The notes below the pieces were generated by a model. It was given only the letters and a program-made list of their open reading frames with translations, had not been told where the DNA came from and did not search any database. From NCBI GenBank assembly GCA_002309675.1, contig DBXX01000094.1, positions 1-15,140 of the forward strand: a DNA stretch of 15,140 nt, written 5' to 3'. The translations under genes were made by a program, and so were the position numbers. The stretch comes from Lachnospiraceae bacterium UBA1201. GTDB lineage: Bacteria; Bacillota; Clostridia; Lachnospirales; Lachnospiraceae. Positions 1-6,289 of this stretch are shown in pieces. The stretch's first letter is position 1; each line of letters starts with the position of its first letter.

Positions 1-1262
1 GGTCCGGCGATGAAGCTGCCCCGGACATCTCCTATGGGAGAAGCGGTTTGGGGGAAGTGGATGCTTCCTACAAGATGGCCTACGAGAAAGCGGACAGGGC
101 TTATGATGCGCCTCTTAGTGTACCCCGTGCGGGAAGCGAGGGTGGTCCGGATACGTTGAAGCCTGTTCCTGCGGATGGAGGGGAAGACGTGAAGGTTCCC
201 AACGACCAGATCGGCGTTCTGACTGCGGGCCGTTGGAACGACAACGCTAACTGGGGCTTCTTCAAGAACCTCGTAACGACCGGAAAGATTTCATTTCCCG
301 CGTATGACCTGGATCCCGTGTCCAGATCTGCGGTCACGGTAAAAAACGAGAGCGGAGCCGCAGTGGAAGGCATCAAGGTAGAAGCGGTCTACAGTGACGA
401 CAACAGCGTCATCTGGTCGGGCATTTCCAACAAAGAGGGTACTGCCTACCTGTTCCTTCCGACATCCGCAGACCGCACATGGAAGGTGCGCGTGTACGAT
501 GCAGAGGGCAATGTAGTATATACCGGGACAGAAGATTACGCCCTGCCCGGACAGAAGGAAGACGGTGTTCCGGATAATCAGTCGCGGACGACCGGCCATC
601 CCGAAGAGGTCGCTCTGACCATTGACAGCGCATCGAAGAAGTATACCGACACACAGGTCATGTTCATTCTGGATACGACCGGTTCCATGGGCGATGAGCT
701 CACCTATCTGCAGGCGGATTTCGGAAAGATCATGGAGAGAGTCACCGCGCCCGCCGTCAGCTATTCCTGGAATTTCTACCGCGATGAGGGCGATGATTAT
801 GTGACTCGCACCAATGGCTTTGAGACCGACGTTGCCGTGCTTAAGAAGCTCTTGTATAACGAATCGGCCGATGGCGGCGGAGATACGCCCGAGGCAGTCG
901 CAGAGATCCTGACTGAGACCATGAACAGTAAGGATTGGAAAGCGGATAGTAAGAAGATCGCATTCCTCATCTTTGATGCGCCGCCGCACAGCGAAAAATC
1001 CGCAGTCGTTGCTGCAGCAGTAGCAAAGGCAGCCGAGCAGGGCATCCATGTAGTTCCCATCGTCGCTTCGAATGCCGATCGTACTACCGAACTTTTCGGC
1101 CGGGCGCTGGCCATCATGACCGACGGCGAATACGTATTCCTGACGGATCACTCCGGCGTCGGTGACTCCCATCTGGAGCCCATCATCGGCGACTACGAAG
1201 TTCAGAAGCTGGGCGACATTATCGTAGACATCATCAATGAATTTGCAGTAAAGGCAGAATAA
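1..1262 (+). CDS. von Willebrand factor A domain protein, 5' end missing
   Basis: The reading frame is open from base 3 to the TAA at 1260-1262, so the gene starts before the window; the TTG at 48 is only an internal codon. About 419 residues are visible. A motif TAGRWNDNANWGFF (nt 225-266) is followed by a small beta-rich segment (about nt 330-530) that resembles a carboxypeptidase-regulatory or Ig-like repeat ('VEGIKVEAVYSDDNSVIWSG'). The vWA domain fills the C-terminal half. Its metal-ion-dependent adhesion site looks intact: DTTGS at nt 672-686, the Thr in GGGDTPEA (around nt 875-895), and the Asp in LIFDAPPH (around nt 970-990). Such proteins bind ligands through a divalent metal, and in Clostridia they are often exported or anchored, but the N-terminus that would show a signal peptide is outside the window. 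The substrate or partner cannot be told. A terminator follows 16 bases after the stop. Confidence 0.88.
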   Translation, partial: SGDEAAPDISYGRSGLGEVDASYKMAYEKADRAYDAPLSVPRAGSEGGPDTLKPVPADGGEDVKVPNDQIGVLTAGRWNDNANWGFFKNLVTTGKISFPAYDLDPVSRSAVTVKNESGAAVEGIKVEAVYSDDNSVIWSGISNKEGTAYLFLPTSADRTWKVRVYDAEGNVVYTGTEDYALPGQKEDGVPDNQSRTTGHPEEVALTIDSASKKYTDTQVMFILDTTGSMGDELTYLQADFGKIMERVTAPAVSYSWNFYRDEGDDYVTRTNGFETDVAVLKKLLYNESADGGGDTPEAVAEILTETMNSKDWKADSKKIAFLIFDAPPHSEKSAVVAAAVAKAAEQGIHVVPIVASNADRTTELFGRALAIMTDGEYVFLTDHSGVGDSHLEPIIGDYEVQKLGDIIVDIINEFAVKAE

Positions 1263-1278
1263 ATCAAAACAAAAGACG

Positions 1279-1311
1279 AAAAGGGGCGGCCCGAAAGGGC
1301 AGCCCCTTTTT
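1279..1311 (+). terminator. Rho-independent terminator after the vWA gene
   Basis: The arms AAAAGGGGC (1279-1287) and GCCCCTTTT (1302-1310) are perfectly complementary, with a second nested stem GCCC/GGGC around a GAAA loop (1289-1300). The right arm runs into a T tract ending at 1311. It closes the upstream gene and separates it from the aldo/keto reductase. Confidence 0.92.
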
Positions 1312-1339
1312 GTGGTGGCGAAACCGCCGAAAGTATGAT
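1310..1339 (+). promoter_or_regulatory. possible sigma-A promoter for the aldo/keto reductase
   Basis: TTGTGG (1310-1315) and TATGAT (1334-1339) are separated by 18 bases. The -35 box overlaps the T tract of the preceding terminator. Both boxes depart from consensus, so this is a moderate call; the strong terminator just upstream means that some promoter is needed here. Confidence 0.5.
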
Positions 1340-1391
1340 AAAATAGCAAGTGATATCAGTTTAGCGGCGGAGGTCGCGTAAGGGGGTTACG

Positions 1392-2219
1392 ATGAAGAAG
1401 AATGATGTGAGCCTGGGCTTCGGTTGCTTCTTTCCGGGGACGGAGCGGGAGCAGGTGACGGAGATCTTGCTGCAGGCGCTGGAGGCGGGCTATCGGTATT
1501 TCGACACTGCGTCGTTTTATTTCACCGAGGAGCAGCTGGGCGAGGCGCTTCGGCAGACGAAGATCGCGCGCGAGGACGTATATATCGCGACGAAGCTTTG
1601 GATCAACGAGCGGGGATATGACGCGGCAAATGAAGCGCTGGAGCGTTCACTTTCGCGTCTCGGCCTCGAATATGTCGATGCCTACCTGATCCATTGGCCG
1701 AAGGGGCCGGATCCTGCGGAGGATTGGACCGCGCTGGATCTGGAGACCTGGCGCGCCATGGAGGAGCAGAAGGCGAAGGGGCGCGTGCGCGAGCTCGGCC
1801 TGAGTAACTTCCTGCCGCATCACATGCAGCCGCTTTTGGATGCGGGATATAAGCCGGCTATCAACCAGCTGGAACTGCATCCGGGTTACGGACAGGAATA
1901 TGCGGTCGCAAAGAGCTTGGAGCAGGGCATGCAGGTACAGGCGTGGAGTCCGCTCGGACGCGGTGCCGTGCTTACGCATCCGTTGCTTACGGAACTGGCC
2001 GGAAAATACGACGCCTCCGTTTCGCAACTTTGCCTGGCGTATCTTACGAAGCGCGGGATATTCCCGATCGTGAAGGCATCAAGCATGGGGCGCATGAAAG
2101 AAAACCTCGCATTTTCCGAGGTGAAACTGACTGCGGAGGACGTTTCGAGGATCGCCTGCCTGCCGCAGGTCGGCTTCTCGGGCGAGCATCCCGACAGCAC
2201 CATGCCTGGGCATCGATAA
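1392..2219 (+). CDS. aldo/keto reductase
   Basis: This 275-residue protein has the usual length of an NADPH-dependent (alpha/beta)8-barrel aldo/keto reductase, which reduces aldehydes or ketones to alcohols in the cytoplasm. The catalytic tetrad is visible as Asp38 (YFDTASFY), Tyr43, Lys68 (ATKLW) and His101 (LIHWP). The second family signature is GRVRELGLSNF, and the cofactor-binding signature near the C-terminus is IVKASSMGRMKENL. It resembles the 2,5-diketo-gluconate reductase/YvgN-like group, but the substrate cannot be told from sequence. The ATG at 1392 follows AAGGGGG at 1380-1386. It lies between a strong terminator and the CpXC gene, with no terminator before the latter, so readthrough into the CpXC gene is possible. 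Confidence 0.92.
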   Translation: MKKNDVSLGFGCFFPGTEREQVTEILLQALEAGYRYFDTASFYFTEEQLGEALRQTKIAREDVYIATKLWINERGYDAANEALERSLSRLGLEYVDAYLIHWPKGPDPAEDWTALDLETWRAMEEQKAKGRVRELGLSNFLPHHMQPLLDAGYKPAINQLELHPGYGQEYAVAKSLEQGMQVQAWSPLGRGAVLTHPLLTELAGKYDASVSQLCLAYLTKRGIFPIVKASSMGRMKENLAFSEVKLTAEDVSRIACLPQVGFSGEHPDSTMPGHR

Positions 2220-2266
2220 GCATTGCCCGTATAAGAAATAATCAGAATTATCAGGAGAGAATTAAC

Positions 2267-2941
2267 ATGTCACAGAAACAAACTACGAAGATCACATGTC
2301 CGAAGTGCAGTAAGGAGCATGATTTCCAAATCTGGTCCAGCATCAACGTAACGCTGGAGCCGAATATGAAGGAAGAGGTCCTGAGCCGGAAAGCATTTAC
2401 GTTTGAATGCCCGGACTGCAAGGAGAGGACTTTATATACCTACGATTTCCTGTACCACGATATGGAGCAGAAGATCATGATCTATCACGTAACGTCAAAC
2501 GAGGCGTTGGTGCAGGCCATGGAGGGTTTCGCGCAGATGAAGAACGTCGAGGGCGGTGACGGTATCCTGGACGGCCCGGAGGTGGAAGGCTACCGAAAGC
2601 GCATCGTTCGCTCGCTCAATGAACTGCGTGAGAAGATCTTCATCTTCGATGCCGGCCTGGACGACCGCGTGGTGGAGATCTTCAAGGTGTTCTGTATCAT
2701 CCAGTTGAAGCATGAAGACCCGGATTTCCAGGCGGATGAAGCGTATTTCTATAGCAGAGAAGGCGAGATCGGTTTCCAGTTCCTGCGCGAAGGCAAGGCG
2801 TTCGGCGAGGTAGCGATCGATCCCGCGGATTACGAAGATCTCGCGAAGAACGCGGCGGACATCCTGGCGAAGGACGATCAGGCTTCGAACTTTATGATCG
2901 ATACCGAGTGGGCATATAAGATGGTTTCGGGTGAAGAGTAA
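2267..2941 (+). CDS. CpXC domain protein
   Basis: This 224-residue protein has two cysteine pairs, Cys11-x-x-Cys14 (TCPKC) and Cys48-x-x-Cys51 (ECPDC), the pattern of the CpXC domain (PF14353), a probable zinc-binding ribbon of unknown function found in many Firmicutes. The rest (residues 60-224) is acidic and soluble-looking, with no signal peptide or membrane helix, so it is probably cytoplasmic. The open frame extends upstream to 1943 inside the aldo/keto reductase gene, but the ATG at 2267 is preceded by AGGAGA at 2253-2258 and starts right at the conserved domain, so it is the chosen start. It is followed after 40 bases by a small membrane protein gene. Its last 35 residues recur as a relic at 3379-3486, showing that a second copy once existed. 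Confidence 0.88.
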   Translation: MSQKQTTKITCPKCSKEHDFQIWSSINVTLEPNMKEEVLSRKAFTFECPDCKERTLYTYDFLYHDMEQKIMIYHVTSNEALVQAMEGFAQMKNVEGGDGILDGPEVEGYRKRIVRSLNELREKIFIFDAGLDDRVVEIFKVFCIIQLKHEDPDFQADEAYFYSREGEIGFQFLREGKAFGEVAIDPADYEDLAKNAADILAKDDQASNFMIDTEWAYKMVSGEE

Positions 2942-2981
2942 AAGAAATTGTTACAACAAAGGAATGCGGAGGAATAGCTAA

Positions 2982-3380
2982 GTGAGAACTGCAAATAAGA
3001 TCAGGTTCAGATCTTTACTCTTGATGGTGATCAATATCATCTTCACTATTGCGGGTGGGATCGCGCTTCTGGACACCTACGGCGTGCCGCCATTTTTTGC
3101 GATCCTGACCTGGATCGGCGGGCTCTTTTTGTCGCTGCTTCTAAATGCCGTGCTGCATGGATTTGCCGATCATATCGACAATACATATGCGTATACCTGT
3201 AAAGCCTACGGGATACCGATCATTCCGGTTCCGAAAGAAGGAACTTCGGAATTGAGTTTTCGTCTTCCGAACCCGGAAAATGAAGAAGAGTGGGAGAAAT
3301 ATACGAAGGCGCTGCTTGATAACGGGTGGATCAGTGAAGAAGAATATAAGAATATGATTTGGAACTCGCAGGAAGACTGA
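2982..3380 (+). CDS. small two-helix membrane protein, copy A
   Basis: A GTG start at 2982 is supported by GGAGG at 2968-2972. The product has 132 residues. Residues 12-30 and 38-58 are hydrophobic and likely form two membrane helices, followed by GFADHIDNTYAY and a polar tail. The C-terminus (about 104-127, WEKYTKALLDNGWISEEEYKNM) has the short helix-turn-helix pattern seen in SHOCT-like domains ('L..G.I..eEy'), usually an oligomerisation or partner-binding tail. It is a paralog of the protein at 3619-4017: same length, the same KIRF start motif, GFAD-IDNTY after helix 2, and a matching tail. I do not recognise a named family. The position directly after the CpXC gene, and the repeat of this pairing, suggest that the two proteins act together (inference). 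Confidence 0.8.
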   Translation: MRTANKIRFRSLLLMVINIIFTIAGGIALLDTYGVPPFFAILTWIGGLFLSLLLNAVLHGFADHIDNTYAYTCKAYGIPIIPVPKEGTSELSFRLPNPENEEEWEKYTKALLDNGWISEEEYKNMIWNSQED

Positions 3381-3486
3381 AGATCTTGCGAAGAATGCGG
3401 CGGACTTCCCGGCGCAGAAAGATCGGCAAAACAATTACGTGATCGACACTGAGTGGGCTTACAAAAACATTACGGAAGATGATTAA
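3379..3486 (+). pseudogene. relic of a second CpXC gene (C-terminal 35 codons)
   Basis: Read from 3379, the frame gives EDLAKNAADFPAQ... up to IDTEWAYKNITEDD and a TAA at 3484-3486. It aligns without gaps with the last 35 residues of the CpXC protein at 2267-2941; 20 of 35 residues are identical, including EDLAKNAAD and IDTEWAYK, and both end at the same point. The first 27 bases differ at only two positions. The frame has no internal stop, but it has no start codon or ribosome binding site and is out of frame with the upstream membrane protein, whose TGA overlaps its first bases. It is best read as what remains of a tandem duplicate after a deletion that removed about 190 codons. Confidence 0.85.
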
Positions 3487-3524
3487 ACAGGAGTTTTCGT
3501 ATAATAATCGTAAGATTTTTCAGA

Positions 3525-3553
3525 TTGTCCGTGGCGGACTTTCCTGCTATACT
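3525..3553 (+). promoter_or_regulatory. sigma-A promoter of membrane protein copy B
   Basis: TTGTCC (3525-3530), a 17-base spacer and TATACT (3548-3553) make a good match to the housekeeping promoter. Transcription would start near 3560, about 60 bases before the ATG at 3619. Copy B can therefore be expressed apart from the CpXC/copy A pair. Confidence 0.75.
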
Positions 3554-3618
3554 TGAGGTGTAGCGAGGATCACAGGATCCGGAAAGATCCGTTTTTAAAA
3601 CAGAAAGGACATGAGAAG

Positions 3619-4017
3619 ATGAATTCAGCAGAAAAGATTCGTTTTTTTTCTAAGATCATACTGGTTGTAAGCCTCATTTCGGTATTGATCATGGGTTTAG
3701 AGGCGATCTCAGGAAGTAGCAGTGATATGTTTTTCGAGAAAAGAAGTGCAGTTGCGAATACCGTGGATGCCCTTATTATCTGGGGCGTCGGTATAACGGG
3801 ATCCCTCCTGATCTACTGGGTATTGCAGGGCTTTGCCGATATCATCGACAATACGTACATTACCGCGCAAAATTCCGGAAAAAAGAAGGAAGATCAATCC
3901 TACGGATCTGCCGAGTGGCTTATAAAGGCATCTCCGGAAGACAAGAAGACCTATGCCGACAATCTGCTTAAACGCGGCCTGATATCCCGAAATGAATACG
4001 ACGATATGTTCAAATAG
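3619..4017 (+). CDS. small two-helix membrane protein, copy B
   Basis: The product has 132 residues, exactly the length of copy A. The ATG at 3619 follows AAAGGA (3604-3609); the frame is open back to a TTG at 3553, but that lies within the -10 box of the promoter and has no ribosome binding site. Hydrophobic stretches at about residues 11-27 and 49-69 are probable membrane helices. GFADIIDNTY follows helix 2, and the tail (about 110-131, with LLKRGLISRNEYDDMF) matches the SHOCT-like end of copy A. The middle loop and the linker have diverged strongly (here SGKKKEDQSYGS; in copy A a Pro/Glu-rich stretch). Function unknown. It is the downstream half of the duplicated CpXC/membrane-protein unit. 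Confidence 0.82.
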   Translation: MNSAEKIRFFSKIILVVSLISVLIMGLEAISGSSSDMFFEKRSAVANTVDALIIWGVGITGSLLIYWVLQGFADIIDNTYITAQNSGKKKEDQSYGSAEWLIKASPEDKKTYADNLLKRGLISRNEYDDMFK

Positions 4018-4144
4018 GGATAATGCTCCGGAATGTCCTGTATACATCGGAAGGAGAATAAAAAGCGTTTTACGCTTGTCTGCAAAAGAACCGCGCGAAG
4101 CTTATAAAAGAAAATCTTTCAACAAATAACTACTTAAAAAATCA

Positions 4145-4173
4145 TTGCCAATTCATGCCGCACCTTGTATAAT
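4145..4173 (+). promoter_or_regulatory. consensus sigma-A promoter of the PurF-like gene
   Basis: TTGCCA (4145-4150), 17 bases, TATAAT (4168-4173). Transcription should begin near 4180, giving a leader of about 105 bases before the ATG at 4285. The -10 box sits in the centre of an inverted repeat (4154-4190). Confidence 0.88.
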
Positions 4174-4190
4174 AAATAGGGTGCGGCATG
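4154..4190. repeat. 11-bp perfect inverted repeat around the -10 box
   Basis: CATGCCGCACC (4154-4164) and GGTGCGGCATG (4180-4190) are exact reverse complements separated by 15 bases that contain TATAAT. The placement is that of an operator, where a bound dimeric repressor would block the promoter. The alternative is a terminator hairpin for the upstream gene, but the right arm is followed by TTGCTTTAAA rather than a T run, and the loop is long. No regulator gene is present nearby. Confidence 0.7.
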
Positions 4191-4274
4191 TTGCTTTAAA
4201 TCCGGTTTCCGGTATGAGCAGCGCCAGGCCGGCATCGTAAGACCCGGGCGGACGTCCGGATCGATATAGAAAGT

Positions 4275-4279
4275 GGAGG
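4275..4279 (+). promoter_or_regulatory. ribosome binding site that decides the PurF-like start
   Basis: GGAGG here lies 5 bases before the ATG at 4285. A GTG at 4273 in the same frame overlaps this site and is therefore not the start. The choice matters because it puts Gly, not Cys, at residue 2. Confidence 0.8.
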
Positions 4280-4284
4280 CATTT

Positions 4285-5688
4285 ATGGGTGGCTTTTTCG
4301 GTGTAGCATCACATGAAGACTGTGTTTTTGATTTGTTTTTCGGAACGGACTATCATTCGCATCTGGGTACACGTCGCGCCGGTATGGCGGTCTGTGGCGA
4401 CGGACGGTTTGATAAGGCGATCCACAACATTGAGAATTCGCCGTTTCGTACGAAGTTCGACAGTGAATTCCACAGTTTGAAAGGCAACTACGGCATCGGG
4501 TGTATCTCGGACTATGAGGCACAACCGATCCTGATGCGGTCACATCACGGGACATTTGCCGTGACCACCGTAGGTAAAATCAACAATATAAAAGAGATCG
4601 AGAAGGAACTACTGGCGAAGGACGTGCATTTCAATGTTATGAGTAACGGCGAGATCAATCCGACGGAGCTGGTAGCCATCCTGATCAACCAAAAAGAGAA
4701 TATGATCGACGGCATACGGTATGCGCAGGAACTGATCGACGGTTCCATGACGCTGCTGGTGCTGACGGAGCGCGGCATTTTCGCGGCGCGTGACCGCCTG
4801 GGCCGTACGCCGGTCGTGATCGGACATAAGCAGGGATCGACCTGTGCATGCTTCGAGAGTTTTGCATTTACGAATTTAGGATATACCGAGGAGCGGGAAC
4901 TGGGTCCCGGAGAGATCGTTATCCTCACACCGTCCGGCGCTAAGACACTGGTGCAGCCCGGTGAGAAGATGAAGATCTGTACCTTCCTGTGGATCTACTA
5001 CGGATACCCGTCTTCTTCGTATGAAGGCATCAGCGTTGAGCGGATGCGTTATAACTGCGGTAAGATGTTAGCCCGCAGAGACCATGTGAAACCGGATGTA
5101 GTAGCCGGCGTTCCGGATTCCGGTACGGCTCATGCTATCGGCTATGCAAATGAATCCGGCATTCCTTTTTCCCGTCCGTTCATCAAGTACACGCCGACCT
5201 GGCCGCGTTCTTTTATGCCGACGCTGCAGTCGAAGCGTAACCTGATCGCAAAGATGAAACTGATCCCGGTGAAGGATCTCATCGAGGGAAAGAGCCTTCT
5301 TTTGATCGACGATTCGATCGTCCGCGGAACACAGCTTCGCGAGACGACCCAGTTCTTATATGAGAGCGGCGCTAAGGAAGTACATATTCGTCCTGCGTGC
5401 CCTCCGCTGGTTTACGGTTGTAAATATCTGAATTTCTCACGTTCCACATCGGAGATGGAACTCATTACCCGCCGCGTCATCCGCGAGTTCGAGGGAGACG
5501 AGGTTTCGGATGAGGTACTTAAGCAGTACACCGATCCGGACAGCGAGAAGTATCAGAAGATGATCGACCGCATCTGTGAGCTTTTGCATTTCACATCGCT
5601 TCGTTACCACAGACTCGACGATATGATCGAGTCCGTCGGGATCGATCCCGAGAAACTTTGTACCTATTGCTGGGACGGAAGAGAGTAG
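4285..5688 (+). CDS. PurF-like amidophosphoribosyltransferase homolog without the glutaminase cysteine
   Basis: This 467-residue protein has the PurF layout: an N-terminal Ntn-type glutamine amidotransferase domain (about 1-230) and a C-terminal type I phosphoribosyltransferase domain. The PRPP loop is complete (LLLIDDSIVRGTQ, Asp342-Asp343), as are GVPDSGTAHAIGYANESGIP and the IKYTPTWPRSF region. Cys232 (KICTFLW), Cys379 (YGCKY), Cys459 and Cys462 (LCTYC) match the four 4Fe-4S ligands of Bacillus-type PurF. However, the protein begins MGGFFG where active PurF has a mature N-terminal Cys (CGIFG or CGVFG), and the RYST, NGN and SDTE-type glutamine-pocket motifs are replaced (GCISDY, TVGKIN, NPTEL). 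It therefore should not hydrolyse glutamine; it might use free ammonia or another amine donor, or act as a regulator. From memory, a highly similar variant is common in Lachnospiraceae, usually annotated purF. I leave the symbol blank because its activity is doubtful. Confidence 0.9.
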   Translation: MGGFFGVASHEDCVFDLFFGTDYHSHLGTRRAGMAVCGDGRFDKAIHNIENSPFRTKFDSEFHSLKGNYGIGCISDYEAQPILMRSHHGTFAVTTVGKINNIKEIEKELLAKDVHFNVMSNGEINPTELVAILINQKENMIDGIRYAQELIDGSMTLLVLTERGIFAARDRLGRTPVVIGHKQGSTCACFESFAFTNLGYTEERELGPGEIVILTPSGAKTLVQPGEKMKICTFLWIYYGYPSSSYEGISVERMRYNCGKMLARRDHVKPDVVAGVPDSGTAHAIGYANESGIPFSRPFIKYTPTWPRSFMPTLQSKRNLIAKMKLIPVKDLIEGKSLLLIDDSIVRGTQLRETTQFLYESGAKEVHIRPACPPLVYGCKYLNFSRSTSEMELITRRVIREFEGDEVSDEVLKQYTDPDSEKYQKMIDRICELLHFTSLRYHRLDDMIESVGIDPEKLCTYCWDGRE

Positions 5689-5722
5689 GAAACATCGTCA
5701 AAGCGGTACATGTAAGTAAGGG

Positions 5723-5749
5723 CGGCAGGCTATGATCTATGGCCTGCCG
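5723..5749 (+). other. hairpin between the PurF-like and DUF4358 genes
   Basis: CGGCAGGC (5723-5730) and GCCTGCCG (5742-5749) form a perfect 8-bp stem with an 11-base loop in the 82-base gap. No T run follows, so it is not a normal Rho-independent terminator; it may be an mRNA processing or stability element, or a weak attenuator. I see no promoter in the gap, so the downstream genes may be read from the 4145 promoter. Confidence 0.5.
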
Positions 5750-5770
5750 TAACGAGAGGATCTTAGGAAA

Positions 5771-6277
5771 ATGGGCGAGCAGTGGGATATCGAGAAGAGA
5801 CGCCAACTGTATATCTGGGTTTTCCAGGCTGTCGCATTGACAGCCTTGTTTGCTTTCGTCTGGTTTATTGCCCATGAGAAAAAATATAAAGAGGTGGATG
5901 TGCCGCAACTGGTTGCGGATATGTCCACGATCACGCAGGATGAGTGGCACGAGGAGGATATTCTGTCCCTGAAGCGCCGCTTCGGTCTGGCGGCCAATGA
6001 CTTCGCGGCAGTGGGCTATTTCGGCCCGAATTCCAACATGGATGCTGCGGAGCTTCTTTTAGTGCGTGTAAAAGAGAAATCACAGATCGATGCGGTGGTG
6101 GAAGCGATGAAGAACCGCGTGGCTTACCAGTGCACCTGCTTCGACGGTTACGGCGAGGATCAGATGGCGCTCCTTAAGGACGCGCGCTACCTGACCCGCG
6201 GTTACTATGTTTTCCTGATCATTTCCTCCGATGCTACATCGGTGGAGCGGGAATTCCTAAAACAAATCGAACCATAA
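5771..6277 (+). CDS. DUF4358 domain protein, membrane-anchored
   Basis: This 168-residue protein has a short charged N-terminus, one hydrophobic helix at about 13-33 (VFQAVALTALFAFVWFIA) and an outside domain of about 130 residues. The outside part has the features of DUF4358: a 'DILSLKRRFGL...DFAAVGYFGP' segment, 'ELLLVRVK' and a 'VEAMKNRV' helix. The biochemical role of DUF4358 is not known. It lies only 12 bases before the MBOAT gene, and proteins of this family often sit beside MBOAT/DHHW genes in Clostridia (from memory), so it is probably an accessory part of the O-acylation machinery. The ATG at 5771 is preceded closely by a weak AGGA (5765-5768), so translation initiation may be modest. 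Confidence 0.78.
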   Translation: MGEQWDIEKRRQLYIWVFQAVALTALFAFVWFIAHEKKYKEVDVPQLVADMSTITQDEWHEEDILSLKRRFGLAANDFAAVGYFGPNSNMDAAELLLVRVKEKSQIDAVVEAMKNRVAYQCTCFDGYGEDQMALLKDARYLTRGYYVFLIISSDATSVEREFLKQIEP

Positions 6278-6289
6278 GGGGGACGCGAA

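Noticed and set aside
291..1349. Long minus-strand open frame of 352 codons opposite the vWA gene
   Set aside because: It covers the vWA gene and its terminator, its translation is Cys/His-rich without family motifs, and the plus-strand frame has a clear MIDAS domain.
1943..2266. N-terminal extension of the CpXC gene into the aldo/keto reductase gene
   Set aside because: The extra 108 codons overlap a real gene in another frame, and the ATG at 2267 has a good ribosome binding site and begins at the first CpXC motif.
4076..4129. Tiny open frame of 17 codons starting TTG after an AAGGAG
   Set aside because: Too short, a rare start codon, spacing to AAGGAG too long, and no similarity to anything I know.
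4154..4190. Terminator of membrane protein copy B
   Set aside because: The loop is 15 bases, contains a perfect -10 box, and no continuous T run follows the right arm; an operator reads better, though a dual role is not excluded.
5723..5749. Terminator between the PurF-like and DUF4358 genes
   Set aside because: The stem is good but is followed by TAACGAGAGG, with no T run.
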